A DNA stretch of 64,000 bases from Mya arenaria (lineage: Eukaryota > Mollusca > Bivalvia > Myida > Myidae), in the NCBI RefSeq assembly GCF_026914265.1, contig NC_069124.1, positions 11,859,723-11,923,722 of the forward strand. The letters are read 5' to 3'. Position numbers and translations under genes: made by a program. Numbering within the stretch: position 1 is the stretch's first letter; every line of letters begins with the position of its first letter. Positions 39,001 through 48,893 of the stretch are shown in pieces. The notes below the pieces were generated by a model. That model was not told where the DNA came from, did no database searches, and saw nothing but the letters and a program-made list of their open reading frames with translations.

Positions 39001-42000
39001 TTTAATGAGAGTGTTTACTCAAAGCCTGAAAGGAAAAGTGAGCTCTATGTGAAGCATGATCTAGCGTGATCAAATACTATTTGAAGACAAATCAAGTTCT
39101 GCCAACTAAGCCAACACATAGATTTGGACAAACTCCCACGCACTTGTATGGTACGTTGTATATTACTCATTGAGCTAACTGAGTGGCAAGTCACCACCCT
39201 ATCCCAACCCAACATAACTTATTACACAAAAATGTTCAGTTTGCAGCCCGAACCCAATAATGCTGAATCAAAGGCATGCATGGATATCAACAGATAAAGC
39301 TGACTGGGGGGCAAGCTCACGCCCACTATTACAACCCACGGAGTACTGGACAATGCAATCAATGTTGTTTTTTTAAAACAGAATTCCGGGTAGTACAGTA
39401 ATGTTTTTTTGAATGACAAGGAAAGCTGTAAAACACACACACAATCTATGACTTGTAACTTACTTTACATAGGGTAATCGTAAGCTGGTTGAGAAAATGC
39501 TGACATTTAGTCCATACATGCATTTAATCTGATATATTGGTTAATGCGTACCATGAACTTTATGACCATTTTGATTATTGTCAAGTACATTTTTTGTGTG
39601 TTCACCATTTTTCTAGAGGGAAAAGTGTACTCCAGGTATAAAAAACATCTAAATATTCAAATGCGGACATTCTTTGATGTTACAATAATTCTCTTCTCTT
39701 AAACAAGCACATTTAATTTAACACTATCCATTTCCTTGTTGTTACAATAGGCCTTCTTTACACCGATTGAAAATGGTTTTAATTGCCAGCGGCCGCATCA
39801 CACTTTCATATATCCCTAATACTATTTACATGGTCTATCTCGAAGCTTGCCAGAGATGGCCGAGTTGTTACGATTGCTAAAATACATGTAGGTTGTTCCT
39901 AAAATCGTGCCGTTTGTCATTTTCTGATATTTCGAAATGAAATTGTATTATCTATTTACAGAAGCATAAAATCACATCAATATTTCTGTAGTTGTTTACA
40001 CGGGGACACATTGAAAAGTGGAATTTGCTACATACAGTTTCCGACTACAGAATGGGATGATTGAATTTGGTTTGTTTGTCTAAAACCAATACAGCTATAC
40101 CAACATATTGCATACCATTTTTAAAAGTATTGACTCCTCTTTTCATGTCACCTTTTGAAAAATGGATAATTTCTATGTTGATTAAGCAATTTAAGGAAAA
40201 CCGGACACTACCATCAAATACAGTGATTTTAAGCTACATACCTTGTTTCTTTCTTGTATATGAAAGACATTAATTATCTTCAGATGTGTTGTTTATCTCA
40301 TTATATGTACCCAAAATGATAGAAATCAACATTTTAGACACAAACAATGAGCCAGATGCCTTGGTTAAAAATGAGATTTGGACAATGCGTCGATGTAACG
40401 ATTATCTACTACTGGCCAAATGAACGTATAAGTTCACCTTATTACAAACGTGAGCTATATTTTAAGCACTTAGGTCAAGTATTGTTACTACTTAGTATCT
40501 TAATGTTGCACTAAATAATGTTGTCCATATAAAGGGTCCGCATATAAACAGCCACTTCAGTCATTTGACGTTTTTTGAAGTCACTCAAAAATTGACATTT
40601 AGACACATTTAAAGTAAAATATGTAAACTAATAGAAAGATAAACACATGTCCATGGGTTTCACAGGACACACTTGAGGATGAAATATCATAGCGGTAAAA
40701 TCAAGTATGCAAGTATCAGTTATTTTAGTTGGAACACAAAAAAATTAAAGATGTCTCAATATTGACGTCAATGGTATATTTTGATGACCCGTAGCTTCAA
40801 AACTGTTCGAATATTGAAAATGTAAAAACAGTCTCTAATTAGACCTATACTGTTTTGATTGTATACCAATTTTAAGACATTAACTCGAAAATATGTTCAG
40901 GGTTGCTTTCCACCTTAACATAATGCACCAGTCAATTGTAACAACAGCCCCCCCAGGTCTGGGGAATAGCAGGGACTTTGACTTTCGGTCCAGCCAACCC
41001 CGGCTAAAATCTCTGCCCTGTGGGCACGAACAGATGGTAAAATCCCCGCCAAATGTCCCGCATCCCAGGGACCCTAGGTAAGGCCCATTCCCCTCTATAT
41101 TTAAAGCGAAGGCATAACCAACGCATTCAACCGGTACTGCGGGGCCACCTGAAAGGTAAAAACACGGCCAATTTCCCTGGTATACCCACGGACCTGGGGG
41201 GGGGGGGGGCCATGGTTACAATTTACTGGTGCATAAGCAAGCATAAAAACAAAGCCAAATGACTCTGATGCGGTAGTCATTCTAAAATGTCGTCCAGGCT
41301 TTTTTTAAATGATGTTTAGCCTGGATATAAACATTACAAAAAAGCATGGACGGCATTTTATTTTTAGACTGACTAATGACGCGGCCGTTTATATGCGGAC
41401 CCTTTATATGGACTATATATTATTACTTTCGTTTGCCAACATTACTAAAAGAAACAATACTTGACATTCGTACGTAAAATATCACTCACATTTGTAATAA
41501 GGTGACTTATAAATACGTTCATTTGGGCAGTTGTAGATAATCGTTTTATCGTCCCTGTTGTCCCAACTTAGCATAAATGGCAATTTTAAAGTAAGGGGAA
41601 GTAACTTTCCGTGATTAGTTGAAGCTAGCATTTTCAAGCTCATCTTCAGTTTCGTATTGCTCAAATTTTAGTTTTATCGTATCGCGGTTTGAACTTAAGT
41701 AATAGACACATTCCAATTTGCAATATATGAAGACAATATCGAATCAAACGAAGTAACATTTCAGTGATAAGTTGACATTTACATGTTTAGTTTCGTAATC
41801 GAAATCGAGTTAAGCGTAATTGCGGTTTGGCGTTTGGCGTTAGACACATATAGCGGTTTGCAACATCATGAAATTTGCTGGCCAGAAACAGACAATGCCT
41901 ATTCAAGAAACACGGAAAACGAAATATAAATTACGATTTAACACTTTATTACAACGAATTGAACAATACATGAATGGAATGTATTGTGACAAATTATTAA

Positions 42001-43043
42001 TAAAGCATATAAATGTTAACAAATTGCCAATTTCATTTTTGAACCAAATACCGCTCCATAGTTTTCTGCATCTTTCTTTTAAACTATAAACGATATCCTT
42101 AATAAGAACCATTTGTTTGTATATATGTATCCATCCATTTCGGTAAATTAAAACAATTGTATTAATTGTTGTACGTTATTTGGGAGAAAGAGTGCATCCT
42201 TAAGGGGCTTAACCATATACATCTCGTGTTACTTTATAGATTTTTCGTTGAAGGCTATTACCTATGACTATATTTCACCACAGACTGCTGGGAGTGCCTG
42301 AATATCATTTTTACCTGGTTCCGATTGATCAAGTGTGTCAAGTTTCTCAGGTAAAATAATTATAAAGATATCAACTATTAAAATATAAGATAGGATAATT
42401 TAATTATATTTCTTAGCACCTATATAAGCAGATGTTAGTTAATGTCCTCACTGTTTAGCTTCATGGAACGTATACACATTTTAAGCGCAAACATCAAAAG
42501 AAAACAAAACAACGAGCAAATACACAGCAGTCGAACATAATTGTTTGTAAATCTTTTATGCCATCAAACATTATTTTAAACAGTGTGGAAATTAATCACT
42601 CTAAATACAAAATTAAACCTATGTCGGATTGCAATCCTTTAAAGTGTTACCTTCTTTGTTTTCAAACAGAGATTGTTTGAAATTCAAAAACAAACCCGAG
42701 TACCAATATAGACGATTAAGCAGTATTAAGATTGACCGAGATGAAACAGGCGAAACAGTGCATCGGTTGCGTGAAGAAATAGAACATAAAGACAACAAGA
42801 TACATGAACTACAAGAACAAAATCGAAAAACTGCACTGGACAAACGTCATGCAGAGGTGGAAAAACAAGAAGCTTTAACAAGGTAAGCGGGATATTTTCA
42901 ATGAATGTCAATTATTTCTGGAGCACCAGAAAAAAGTTCCTGAAGTATACATGAAGGAGTTTGGTTACACATAGCTACAGACATTCACTGGCACAGTGAA
43001 CGTCTTGTAAACGCTTCAAGAAACACACACACGCACACACGCA

Positions 43044-43095
<52 letters not shown>

Positions 43096-46000
43096 AAAAA
43101 TATAAAAAAAATCTACCACGTCATTCCTAATATGTTATGTATCATTGCAGATTGAGCGAGTTAATGTCCGTAAAACTGCGAGACAACAATCCGAATATCG
43201 CGGACCTAAACGATCCGTTCAGACCAACGAAGTTGGCTGAGATGTTTAGTGAATTGTACGACAACGAATGGACAGCTCTTTACACAGTATTAGAAGATAG
43301 TTCGAAGTTCAAAGACAGACACATGATTAACTTCTTGCTCGATGTTTTCATGGTAACATAAACAAACAATTTCTACACTGTCTTCGTATGTTTTTGTTGT
43401 GAAGTAGCTGCGCTTTTGGTTAAAAAAATCTATAAACATGTGTATTTACAACATATTCCCTCACACAGATTGACTACCAATTCCATCACACAAATTGAGT
43501 ACCAATTTCTTCACACACATCGACTACCAATTCCATCACACAGATTGACTACCAATTCCCTCACACAGATTGACTACCAATTCCCTAACACAGATTACCC
43601 ATTCCTTTACACAGATTGACTACCAATTCTCTCACACATATTGAAATCCAATTCCCTAACACAGATTACCCATTCCCTTACACAGATTGACTACCAATTC
43701 TCTCACACATATTGACTTCCAATTCCCTCACACGGATTGACTACCGATTCCCTCACACAGATTGACTACCTAATTCCTTCACAAAGATTTTGACTACCAA
43801 TTCCTTCACACAGATTGATTTTAATTCCCTAACACAGATTGACTACCAATTCCTTCACACAGTTTGACTACCAATTCCCTCACACAGATTGACTACCAAT
43901 TCCCTCACACAGATTGACTACGAATTCCTTCACATAGATTGACTACCAATTCCCTCACACAGATTGACTACCAATTCCTTCACACAGATTGACTACCGAT
44001 TCCCTCACACAGATTGACTTCAATTCCCTAACACAGATTGACTACCAATTTCCTCACACAGATTGACTATCAATTCCCTCACACAGATTGACTACCAATT
44101 CCTTCACACAGATTGACTTCAATTCCCTCACACAGATTGACTACCAATTCCCTCACACAGATTGACTTCAATTCCCTCACACAGATTGACTACCAATTCC
44201 CTCACACAGATTGACTACCAATTCCTTCACACAGATTGACTTCAATTCCCTCACACAGATTGACTACCAATTCCCTCACACAGATTGACTACCAATTCCC
44301 TCACACAGATTGACTACCAATTCCTTCACACAGATTGACTTCAATTCCCTCACACAGATTGACTACCAATTCCTTCACACAGATTGACTACCAATTCTGT
44401 TCTTATGCTTTCAGGTATCATTCACATTTTGCAAAACGGAGCTTGAAGCTAACTGGCAGTTAGTTTCCAAATGGTATTTGGACGATGTAAGTTCAGGCAT
44501 TTACAGTACATACGGTTATTAAATTACGAAGCCCTAAACGATATTTTAGATGACCTCTTAGTTGTTGTTTTTTAAACTTCATTATTAACATGTAAAAAAT
44601 GAAGATTTTAGGGCTCTTTGAAAATAGCCACTTCCGCAGTCAAAATCATGCTTTTGCCAAAAAGAAAAAAAAGAAAAACGTTAGTTTTTACATGTTTGCA
44701 CTCGAAATCACTTTTATTTGTCATTCTTAATTGAAATGAGCTACCTCATGATTTCACTTGAAAAAAATGACCAAAACACACTATATTAAATCATGCAGAA
44801 AGTAATTCAGTCCACGATGACTCCCATGTCCTTTCATATTTTTTTGACAATTTCAAAATCCACATTTATCAAGACGGTTTAAAATCCAATGTTTCTACTT
44901 TCGGGTGGCGATAATGGTTAAACGATTTAAATTTTGGTATGTTTTGGTAACCACGGTTTGACCATTGAAGTCACAGACCACTAACTAAATTTCCTATATA
45001 TTCTATAGTCAATGGACCAATTTGCATGCAAGATAACACTGATTTCTAGTGTTCCATCACCATGTTTAAGGAGAAAGCTACACTTGTGTACTTAACATTA
45101 AACAACTTTAGAAAAAAGTTTCCCCTAACAATGAGGTGAAAATGTAAACAGTAAAAAGTAGATAAAGTAGATCCAGTATGTTCAGCCTGTTTTTGAAATC
45201 ACAAACCATTCAGCTTCAAAATCTATAGATACGAAAGGTAGCCAATGGTCTGAGGTGGTATAATCATGCTTCGATTCACTATCATGTGTCAATTTAAAGA
45301 CATAAGTCATGTTCTAATGAGTAGGCACTTTCGAATTGGTGTAATTTGCCCTGAAGCTGTTATAACTTGAGCTGTAAAAAAGCGAAATGCCACGAACCGT
45401 CGTGTTTGTTCCTCACCAGTGAAACTCGACCACAGGGACTGAAATATGACCTCGTTATAGCTAAAAAATTAAGATAAAAATCGACTTAAGCATATTTGTT
45501 TTATAAACGACATATAAGGAATAGTATTCGGGACCGGGAAACCAGTTTGTCATGACCAGAAAATCGAGATATCAGAGATCTATATCGACTGAGCGACGAG
45601 TTGTAACTGTACATTAAACTTTTAAAGGTGCATTAATAAACATAAACGTCAAGTTACCATATGGTTATTTTCAGAATGTACCTAACAACCAAGCTGTGAA
45701 GAAGACGTTAAAAGATAGGAGGAAGTTATTCGTTCCACGTGTTCTTCCGGAAATGGAAAATGTAATACATGTCTATTCATGAATGAATGATTAAAATAAT
45801 GGATTTATTCACTGTTTCATCTGTTTTTATGTAAATGCTACAGAAGTTTCTCTGTTAGATTTTTTTCAATATAAGAGGTTTTCGTTTATTTGTTAAACAC
45901 GATGTCTTTTTTCTTTTCAGAAATTGTATACCTTACTCTGTGGTTTGTGCAAACTCGAAAGCCTTCAGTTTGTTTTGTCGAGTTGTCAAATGAAAGAATA

Positions 46001-46403
46001 CGTGGCAACTTGCGTGAAATTGAGTTTGCTGATGAACGCGAACGATCCACCGGTGGCCATTGAATGTCCGGGCTGGGTTCCATGCATATCGCAGAAAGAG
46101 TCAATCTATCAGCCGAAACATGAAGAAGAATCCGATTTACTCACACATGAGGGGAATGCACAAATTCCCACCAACGTTGATGGTGATGGCAGCAACCAGA
46201 CTTATACATCGGATCTTAAAGAGAGACGGACGTTTAACAAAGAACTCTTTAAAGAATACACTGTGAGAGGGAAATACGTCGAGTTTTTCGTGTGGCCAGT
46301 GATGTATCTGCACGAGAACGGACCGGTGTTGGCCAAGGGCATTGCTCAAGGTGCCGAAGACAAAGTGATATCAGATGATGACCACCGATGGGTGTGGTGG
46401 TAG
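23596..46403 (+). CDS. MIEAP/SPATA18-like protein, copy 4 (type II), intact exons over 22.8 kb
   Basis: Exons 23596-23623, 25643-25711, 42284-42350, 42670-42882, 43151-43352, 44415-44486, 45675-45761 and 45921-46403 give 406 codons, every one the counterpart of a copy 2 exon with the same phase. N-terminal residues 1-32 (MRCIILCSPVGRYVYILYKK then VKMIRD) resemble a signal anchor less strongly than in copy 2. Coiled coil about residues 75-125 (REEIEHKDNKIHELQEQN). C-terminal MIEAP domain from 126: LSELMSVKLRDNNPNIADL, MFSELYDNEWT, NANDPPVAIECPGW, FFVWPVMYLHENGPVLAKGI. The protein ends at WVWW, five residues before copy 2, because TGG AAG has become TGG TAG. Introns 2, 5 and 6 are greatly enlarged (16.6, 1.1 and 1.2 kb against about 0.14 kb in copy 2). 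Whether the 16.6 kb intron is spliced cannot be told from sequence; splice sites look normal. Confidence 0.72.
23826..23905 (+). repeat. ATGG-type microsatellite
   Basis: GGATGGATGG-like run, imperfect, in intron 1 of copy 4. Confidence 0.85.
24007..24064 (+). repeat. ATT microsatellite
   Basis: About 19 uninterrupted ATT units. Confidence 0.9.
24160..24240. repeat. Dispersed repeat fragment
   Basis: The stretch TATCAACTTTCAGAACTACT ... TTGATCAAAAC is matched, inverted, near 50135-50205. Source element not identified. The rest of 24.1-25.1 kb shows nothing else. Confidence 0.4.
25109..25225. repeat. Fold-back inverted repeat
   Basis: TTTGTTTATTTCAGTG at the left pairs with CACTGAAATAAACAAA at the right, with inner TCATAGAAAAA / TTTTTCTATGA pairing. 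Followed by ATT/TTTA and GT runs to about 25310. Confidence 0.6.
26018..26290 (+). repeat. Left terminal inverted repeat
   Basis: Pairs with 41789-42060. Weaker similarity continues inward to about 26400. A short minus-strand frame here (MKFASQLQTMPIQE) has a counterpart in the right repeat (MKFAGQKQTMPIQE), explained by the repeat itself. Confidence 0.75.
26400..26813. other. Inside of the 16 kb insertion, nothing recognised
   Basis: AT-rich, no coding or repeat signal seen. Confidence 0.4.
26814..27092. mobile_element. Palindromic GC-rich MITE, copy 3
   Basis: Same ends and internal orientation as copy 1 but shortened at the right: the block after GACCGAAAGTCAAAG joins directly to TGGTTACAATTGACTGGTG. 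Confidence 0.75.
27093..27774. other. Inside of the 16 kb insertion, nothing recognised
   Basis: Short frames only, none with family resemblance. Confidence 0.4.
27775..28134. mobile_element. TTAA-flanked MITE, uninterrupted copy
   Basis: TTAA + AGCTGCTCTCTCACAGATTG at the left and AATCTGTGAGGATGCAGCC + TTAA at the right. It is the empty-site equivalent of 1313-1940. Confidence 0.75.
28135..28930. other. Inside of the 16 kb insertion, nothing recognised
   Basis: AT-rich with short frames only. Confidence 0.4.
28931..29115 (+). repeat. tRNA-derived SINE (family C)
   Basis: A box TGGTCTAGAGGATAAG and B box GGTTCAAGCCCC at tRNA spacing, then a body with GATGGCCTCAG and GGCAACAGACTTGAGGGTG. 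Confidence 0.6.
29308..29930 (-). mobile_element. Helitron-like non-autonomous repeat, partial
   Basis: On the minus strand it ends GAGCACATCCTGCTC ... GAGCTAA, a hairpin shortly before CTAA. Inside are repeated blocks AATTCAATGAAACTTTACAG ... GGTCACGATTGATCAACAAC with AAC runs. The other end is not clear. Confidence 0.5.
30760..31140 (+). repeat. About 30 bp minisatellite
   Basis: Roughly 12 imperfect units with AGTCCTGTCAGTGTGCAGG and CAACTGAACAA cores. It ends at the left LTR of the inserted retroelement. Confidence 0.8.
31146..31299 (-). repeat. LTR (3') of the Ty3/Gypsy element
   Basis: Matches 35600-35753 almost exactly. In element orientation it begins TGTTGTGTATTTAAC. Confidence 0.9.
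35600..35753 (-). repeat. LTR (5') of the Ty3/Gypsy element
   Basis: Matches 31146-31299, about 1.3 percent different by eye. Confidence 0.9.
36347..38616 (+). mobile_element. Helitron-like (pearl-type) repeat with a 165 bp tandem core
   Basis: Starts AACAAGAGGGCCAAATGGCC ... CGCTCACCTGTCA and ends with the hairpin TGTCACAAAGTGACA, then GGTGAGCTAA. Hairpin plus CTAA near the 3' end and no target duplication are Helitron features; a tandem core with these ends also recalls the pearl elements of bivalves (from memory). No Rep/helicase, so non-autonomous. Confidence 0.55.
36497..38313 (+). repeat. 165 bp tandem repeat, about 11 units
   Basis: Each unit has CCACTAGACGATGAATCATG, CCAAATATCTAAGCTCTAG, CACTATAAACATATAGAGAA and GGGGCGGGGCCAATTTTGAC in order. 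Units are highly alike. It is the core of the element 36347-38616. Confidence 0.92.
38617..40373. other. Inside of the 16 kb insertion, nothing recognised
   Basis: AT-rich. The stretch AATGAGCCAGATGCC at about 40347 matches, inverted, 26380, so the outer repeat of the 16 kb insertion reaches this point before being split. Confidence 0.45.
40374..41570. mobile_element. Inverted-repeat element splitting the right end of the 16 kb insertion
   Basis: Arms 40374-40553 and 41384-41570 are inverted copies; GTCCATATAAAGGGTCCGCA reads almost identically from both sides. The left terminal repeat of the 16 kb insertion has the corresponding site without it (near 26350). It contains the MITE 40924-41233. 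Superfamily unknown. Confidence 0.6.
40924..41233. mobile_element. Palindromic GC-rich MITE, copy 4
   Basis: TGCACCAGTCAATTGTAA ... ACTGGTGCA, TAA on both sides, same internal orientation as copy 2. It carries a G run near 41198-41210. Confidence 0.75.
41789..42060 (-). repeat. Right terminal inverted repeat
   Basis: Inverted match of 26018-26290; GTTTTC follows at 42061-42066. Confidence 0.75.
43018..43092 (+). repeat. CGCA/CA microsatellite in an intron of copy 4
   Basis: Mixed (GCAC)n and (AC)n run between the coiled-coil exon and the first domain exon. Confidence 0.9.
43449..44396 (+). repeat. 25 bp minisatellite in intron 5 of copy 4
   Basis: About 38 units with the core CACAGATTGACTACCAATTC. 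The last unit runs into the polypyrimidine tract and AG of the next exon. The paralogous intron of copy 2 has one unit-like sequence in exactly this position (AAATTGACAACCAATTCTG, 17518-17536). Confidence 0.92.
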
Positions 46404-47555
46404 ACCTCCGATAGTTTGTAAAAAACAAAAACAAGTAGCACTTAGTAGTAAATAATTAGGAAAAATTTTAGTTAATTCTATTGTCTCTTAAGATTTTTGT
46501 TTTTGGAATAGCACAAATTAATGTGACCATTTTTTTCCATGTTTATATGATTTATTCTGTGTGCAGGGGGTTTTGTTTTTCAAAACAGAACAATTACAAG
46601 TAATAATGGTTATACAATTGCATATGACCACACAAAATGAGAATATGTACCATTTGCGATTTTAAGGAAGATTTGTCACGTTGTTTGTCAGACAATAGTT
46701 CACTTTTGGAGGGTTTACCCGTTTAAGCGTTGTAAATAGAACACAATGACTGAACATTCTGACTCGACATTGTCCAGAGTGCTTGAAAATGTTGCATTAT
46801 GTTAACTACACACTCTACGTGATAGTGTACATGTCTCTTCAAATGACAAGTTCGTTAAATGTATAATCACACATAAGTTAATGTGATACAATACTGATTA
46901 ATCGAGCGTTTTGCTCCACGGTATTTCGGATGGAAACTATGATGACAAGCCCAACAGCCAACACTTTACGAAGGCCCCATTTTAAAGAACAAGTCTAAGA
47001 CCAAACAGACACGCAAGTTTTTAATTGCATTTATTAAATGCTTTCCGGAGATTTATCGTTGAATTAAAACATATTATTTCACTGTTTCAAACAATTGCCT
47101 TGTATGTCAAAAATAAATATAATACGGGACTCATTCAATTCAATTAACCTCGATGGATATGTTACTTTCCCCAATGACTGAGAAATTAAGAAAGGAAGTT
47201 CTATTATTTACAGAAGTGATACTCTTCAAACAATAAAAGAAACATAATTAAGATGGAACGACGCATAACGAATCCAATAAGGCGGAAAATAAAAAACGAT
47301 GAGTTGCACAGCCATACTGAGAAATAAAAATTGAAATGCAAGAGTTGCACAGCCATACTGACAACTAAAATTGGAATGCAAGAATTATAAGCACGAATTG
47401 ATAACTTGAAGCGAGGAACTTACAAATGTTAGACTAACAAGTGAAGCTGAAACTATAGAAGATCTTGAAACTCTCGCATTTGTGTAATTAGATTGTTGTG
47501 GTGACTTTATTTTAAACCACCTCAATGTTATGACAACTCTAAGGTTGTGACAGTT
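46404..47555. other. 3' flank of copy 4, no gene seen
   Basis: Starts with a 3' UTR-like stretch (AGTAGCACTTAGTAGTAAATA) that is echoed after the remnant at 62.1 kb. AT-rich thereafter. Confidence 0.45.
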
Positions 47556-47559
47556 TTTA

Positions 47560-47960
47560 TGTACGTGAAGTTAGCGGCCTAGCAGCCTAGCGGCCTAGCG
47601 GCGTGAAGTTTGCGGCCTGGCGGCCTAATTTTATTCTCTATTTCAAAGCATTGTTAATGCGTTATTAAGTTTTTTATTCATACAGTTACATAGCGGCCTT
47701 TTTTGAAAAAAAGAGTTGAAAAACGCTTCTGAGTGATAATTTGTGCATAAAAACAGTAAATATATCATTGTTTAGAAGAAAATGGATGTTTACATGCTTT
47801 GAAATAGCTGACTGCTTAATCGACTGTTTTTGAAAAAAAATGTTGAAAATGGCTTCAGAGTGATAATTTGTGCATAAAAACAGGCCGCTAACTTTACGCC
47901 GCTAGGCCGCTAGGCTGCTAACTTCACGCCGCTAGGCCGTTAACTTCACGTACATACAGT
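47560..47960. mobile_element. Inverted-repeat element with GCGGCCTA-rich ends
   Basis: TATGTACGTGAAGTTAGCGG at the left pairs with CCGTTAACTTCACGTACATA at the right, and both arms carry several GCGGCCTA units in short tandem. The inside holds two copies of a block with GAGTGATAATTTGTGCATAA. Non-coding; family unknown. Confidence 0.7.
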
Positions 47961-48268
47961 TTTCAACCAAATCGATACTTGTAAAATAATAAACAAACAC
48001 ACTAATTCTTTTAACAGCTGTTACTTTTATATTTTTATATGAGAACTAAACACAATTGATATTCTTTTTTATAATTCTTCAAACATCCAATTTTACAATC
48101 ACTTTTTATAATTTTTAATAAATCATTTTTATAGCACTAACATACTTGTTTAATTTGGTTTAGTCTAAAAAACATGCTCCATACGTCCAGTATTTATACT
48201 ACATTTTGCAGCCCAATCTACCATGAACATCATGATCACCACGAAAAAATCATGCAAAGGGCTCCGTC

Positions 48269-48893
48269 GGAGCAATGCAATAGAGGCAGTTTAAGCGGTG
48301 AGATTCAACGGAGCAATGCAATTGAGGCAATTTAGGCGGGAAGATTCAACGGAGCAATGCAAAAGAGGCAATTTAGGCGGGAAGATTCAACGGAGCAATG
48401 CAATAGAGGCAATTGGGGCGGGAAGCTTCAACGGAGCAATGCAATAGAGGCAATTTGGGCGGGAAGCTTCAACGGAGAAATGCAATAGAGGCAATTTAGG
48501 CGGGAAGCTTCAACGGAGCAATGCAATAGAGGCAACTTAGGCGGGGAGATTCAACGGAGCAATGCAATAGAGGCAACTTAGGCGGGGAGATTCAACGGAG
48601 CAATGCAATTGAGGCAATTTAGGCGGGGAGATTCAACGGAGCAATGCAAAAGAGGCAATTTAGGCGGGAAGATTCAACGGAGCAATGCAATAGAGGCAAT
48701 TTAGGCGGGAAGCTTCAACGGAGCAATGCAATAGAGGCAATTTGGGCGGAAGCTTCAACGGAGAAATGCAATAGAGGCAATTTAGGCGGGAAGCTTCAAC
48801 GGAGCAATGCGATAGAGGCAATTTAGGCGGGAAGATTCAACGGAGCAATGCAATAGAGGCAATTTAGGCCGGAAGCTTCAACGGAGCAATACT
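48269..48893 (+). repeat. 41 bp minisatellite, about 15 units
   Basis: GGAGCAATGCAATAGAGGCA then ATTTAGGCGGGAAGATTCAAC, with few variants (AAGCTT/AGATT). Head to tail, no unique spacers. Confidence 0.92.

Larger units (their letters stand above)
26018..42060. mobile_element. 16 kb insertion bounded by 273 bp inverted repeats and a 6 bp duplication
   Basis: Left end starts TATGGAGCGGTATT and right end finishes AATACCGCTCCATA; the inverted repeats 26018-26290 and 41789-42060 are roughly 90 percent alike by eye. GTTTTC stands directly outside both ends (26012-26017 and 42061-42066), as expected of a target duplication. It lies in intron 2 of copy 4; the paralogous intron of copy 2 (16435-16571) is 137 bp and lacks it. 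No transposase or other recognisable gene belongs to it; the inside is a patchwork of other repeats. A non-autonomous or composite element of unknown superfamily is the best reading. Confidence 0.55.

Noticed and set aside
26018-42060. Reading of the 16 kb insertion as a Maverick/Polinton
   Set aside because: Length, long inverted ends and 6 bp duplication fit, but no polymerase, integrase, ATPase, protease or capsid gene is recognisable and the ends do not look typical; left unclassified.
43416-43619. Frame of repeated TTNSITQIEYQ-like residues
   Set aside because: Translation of the 25 bp minisatellite inside intron 5 of copy 4.
48269-48893. CRISPR-like array
   Set aside because: Units are head to tail with no unique spacers and the genome is clearly eukaryotic.
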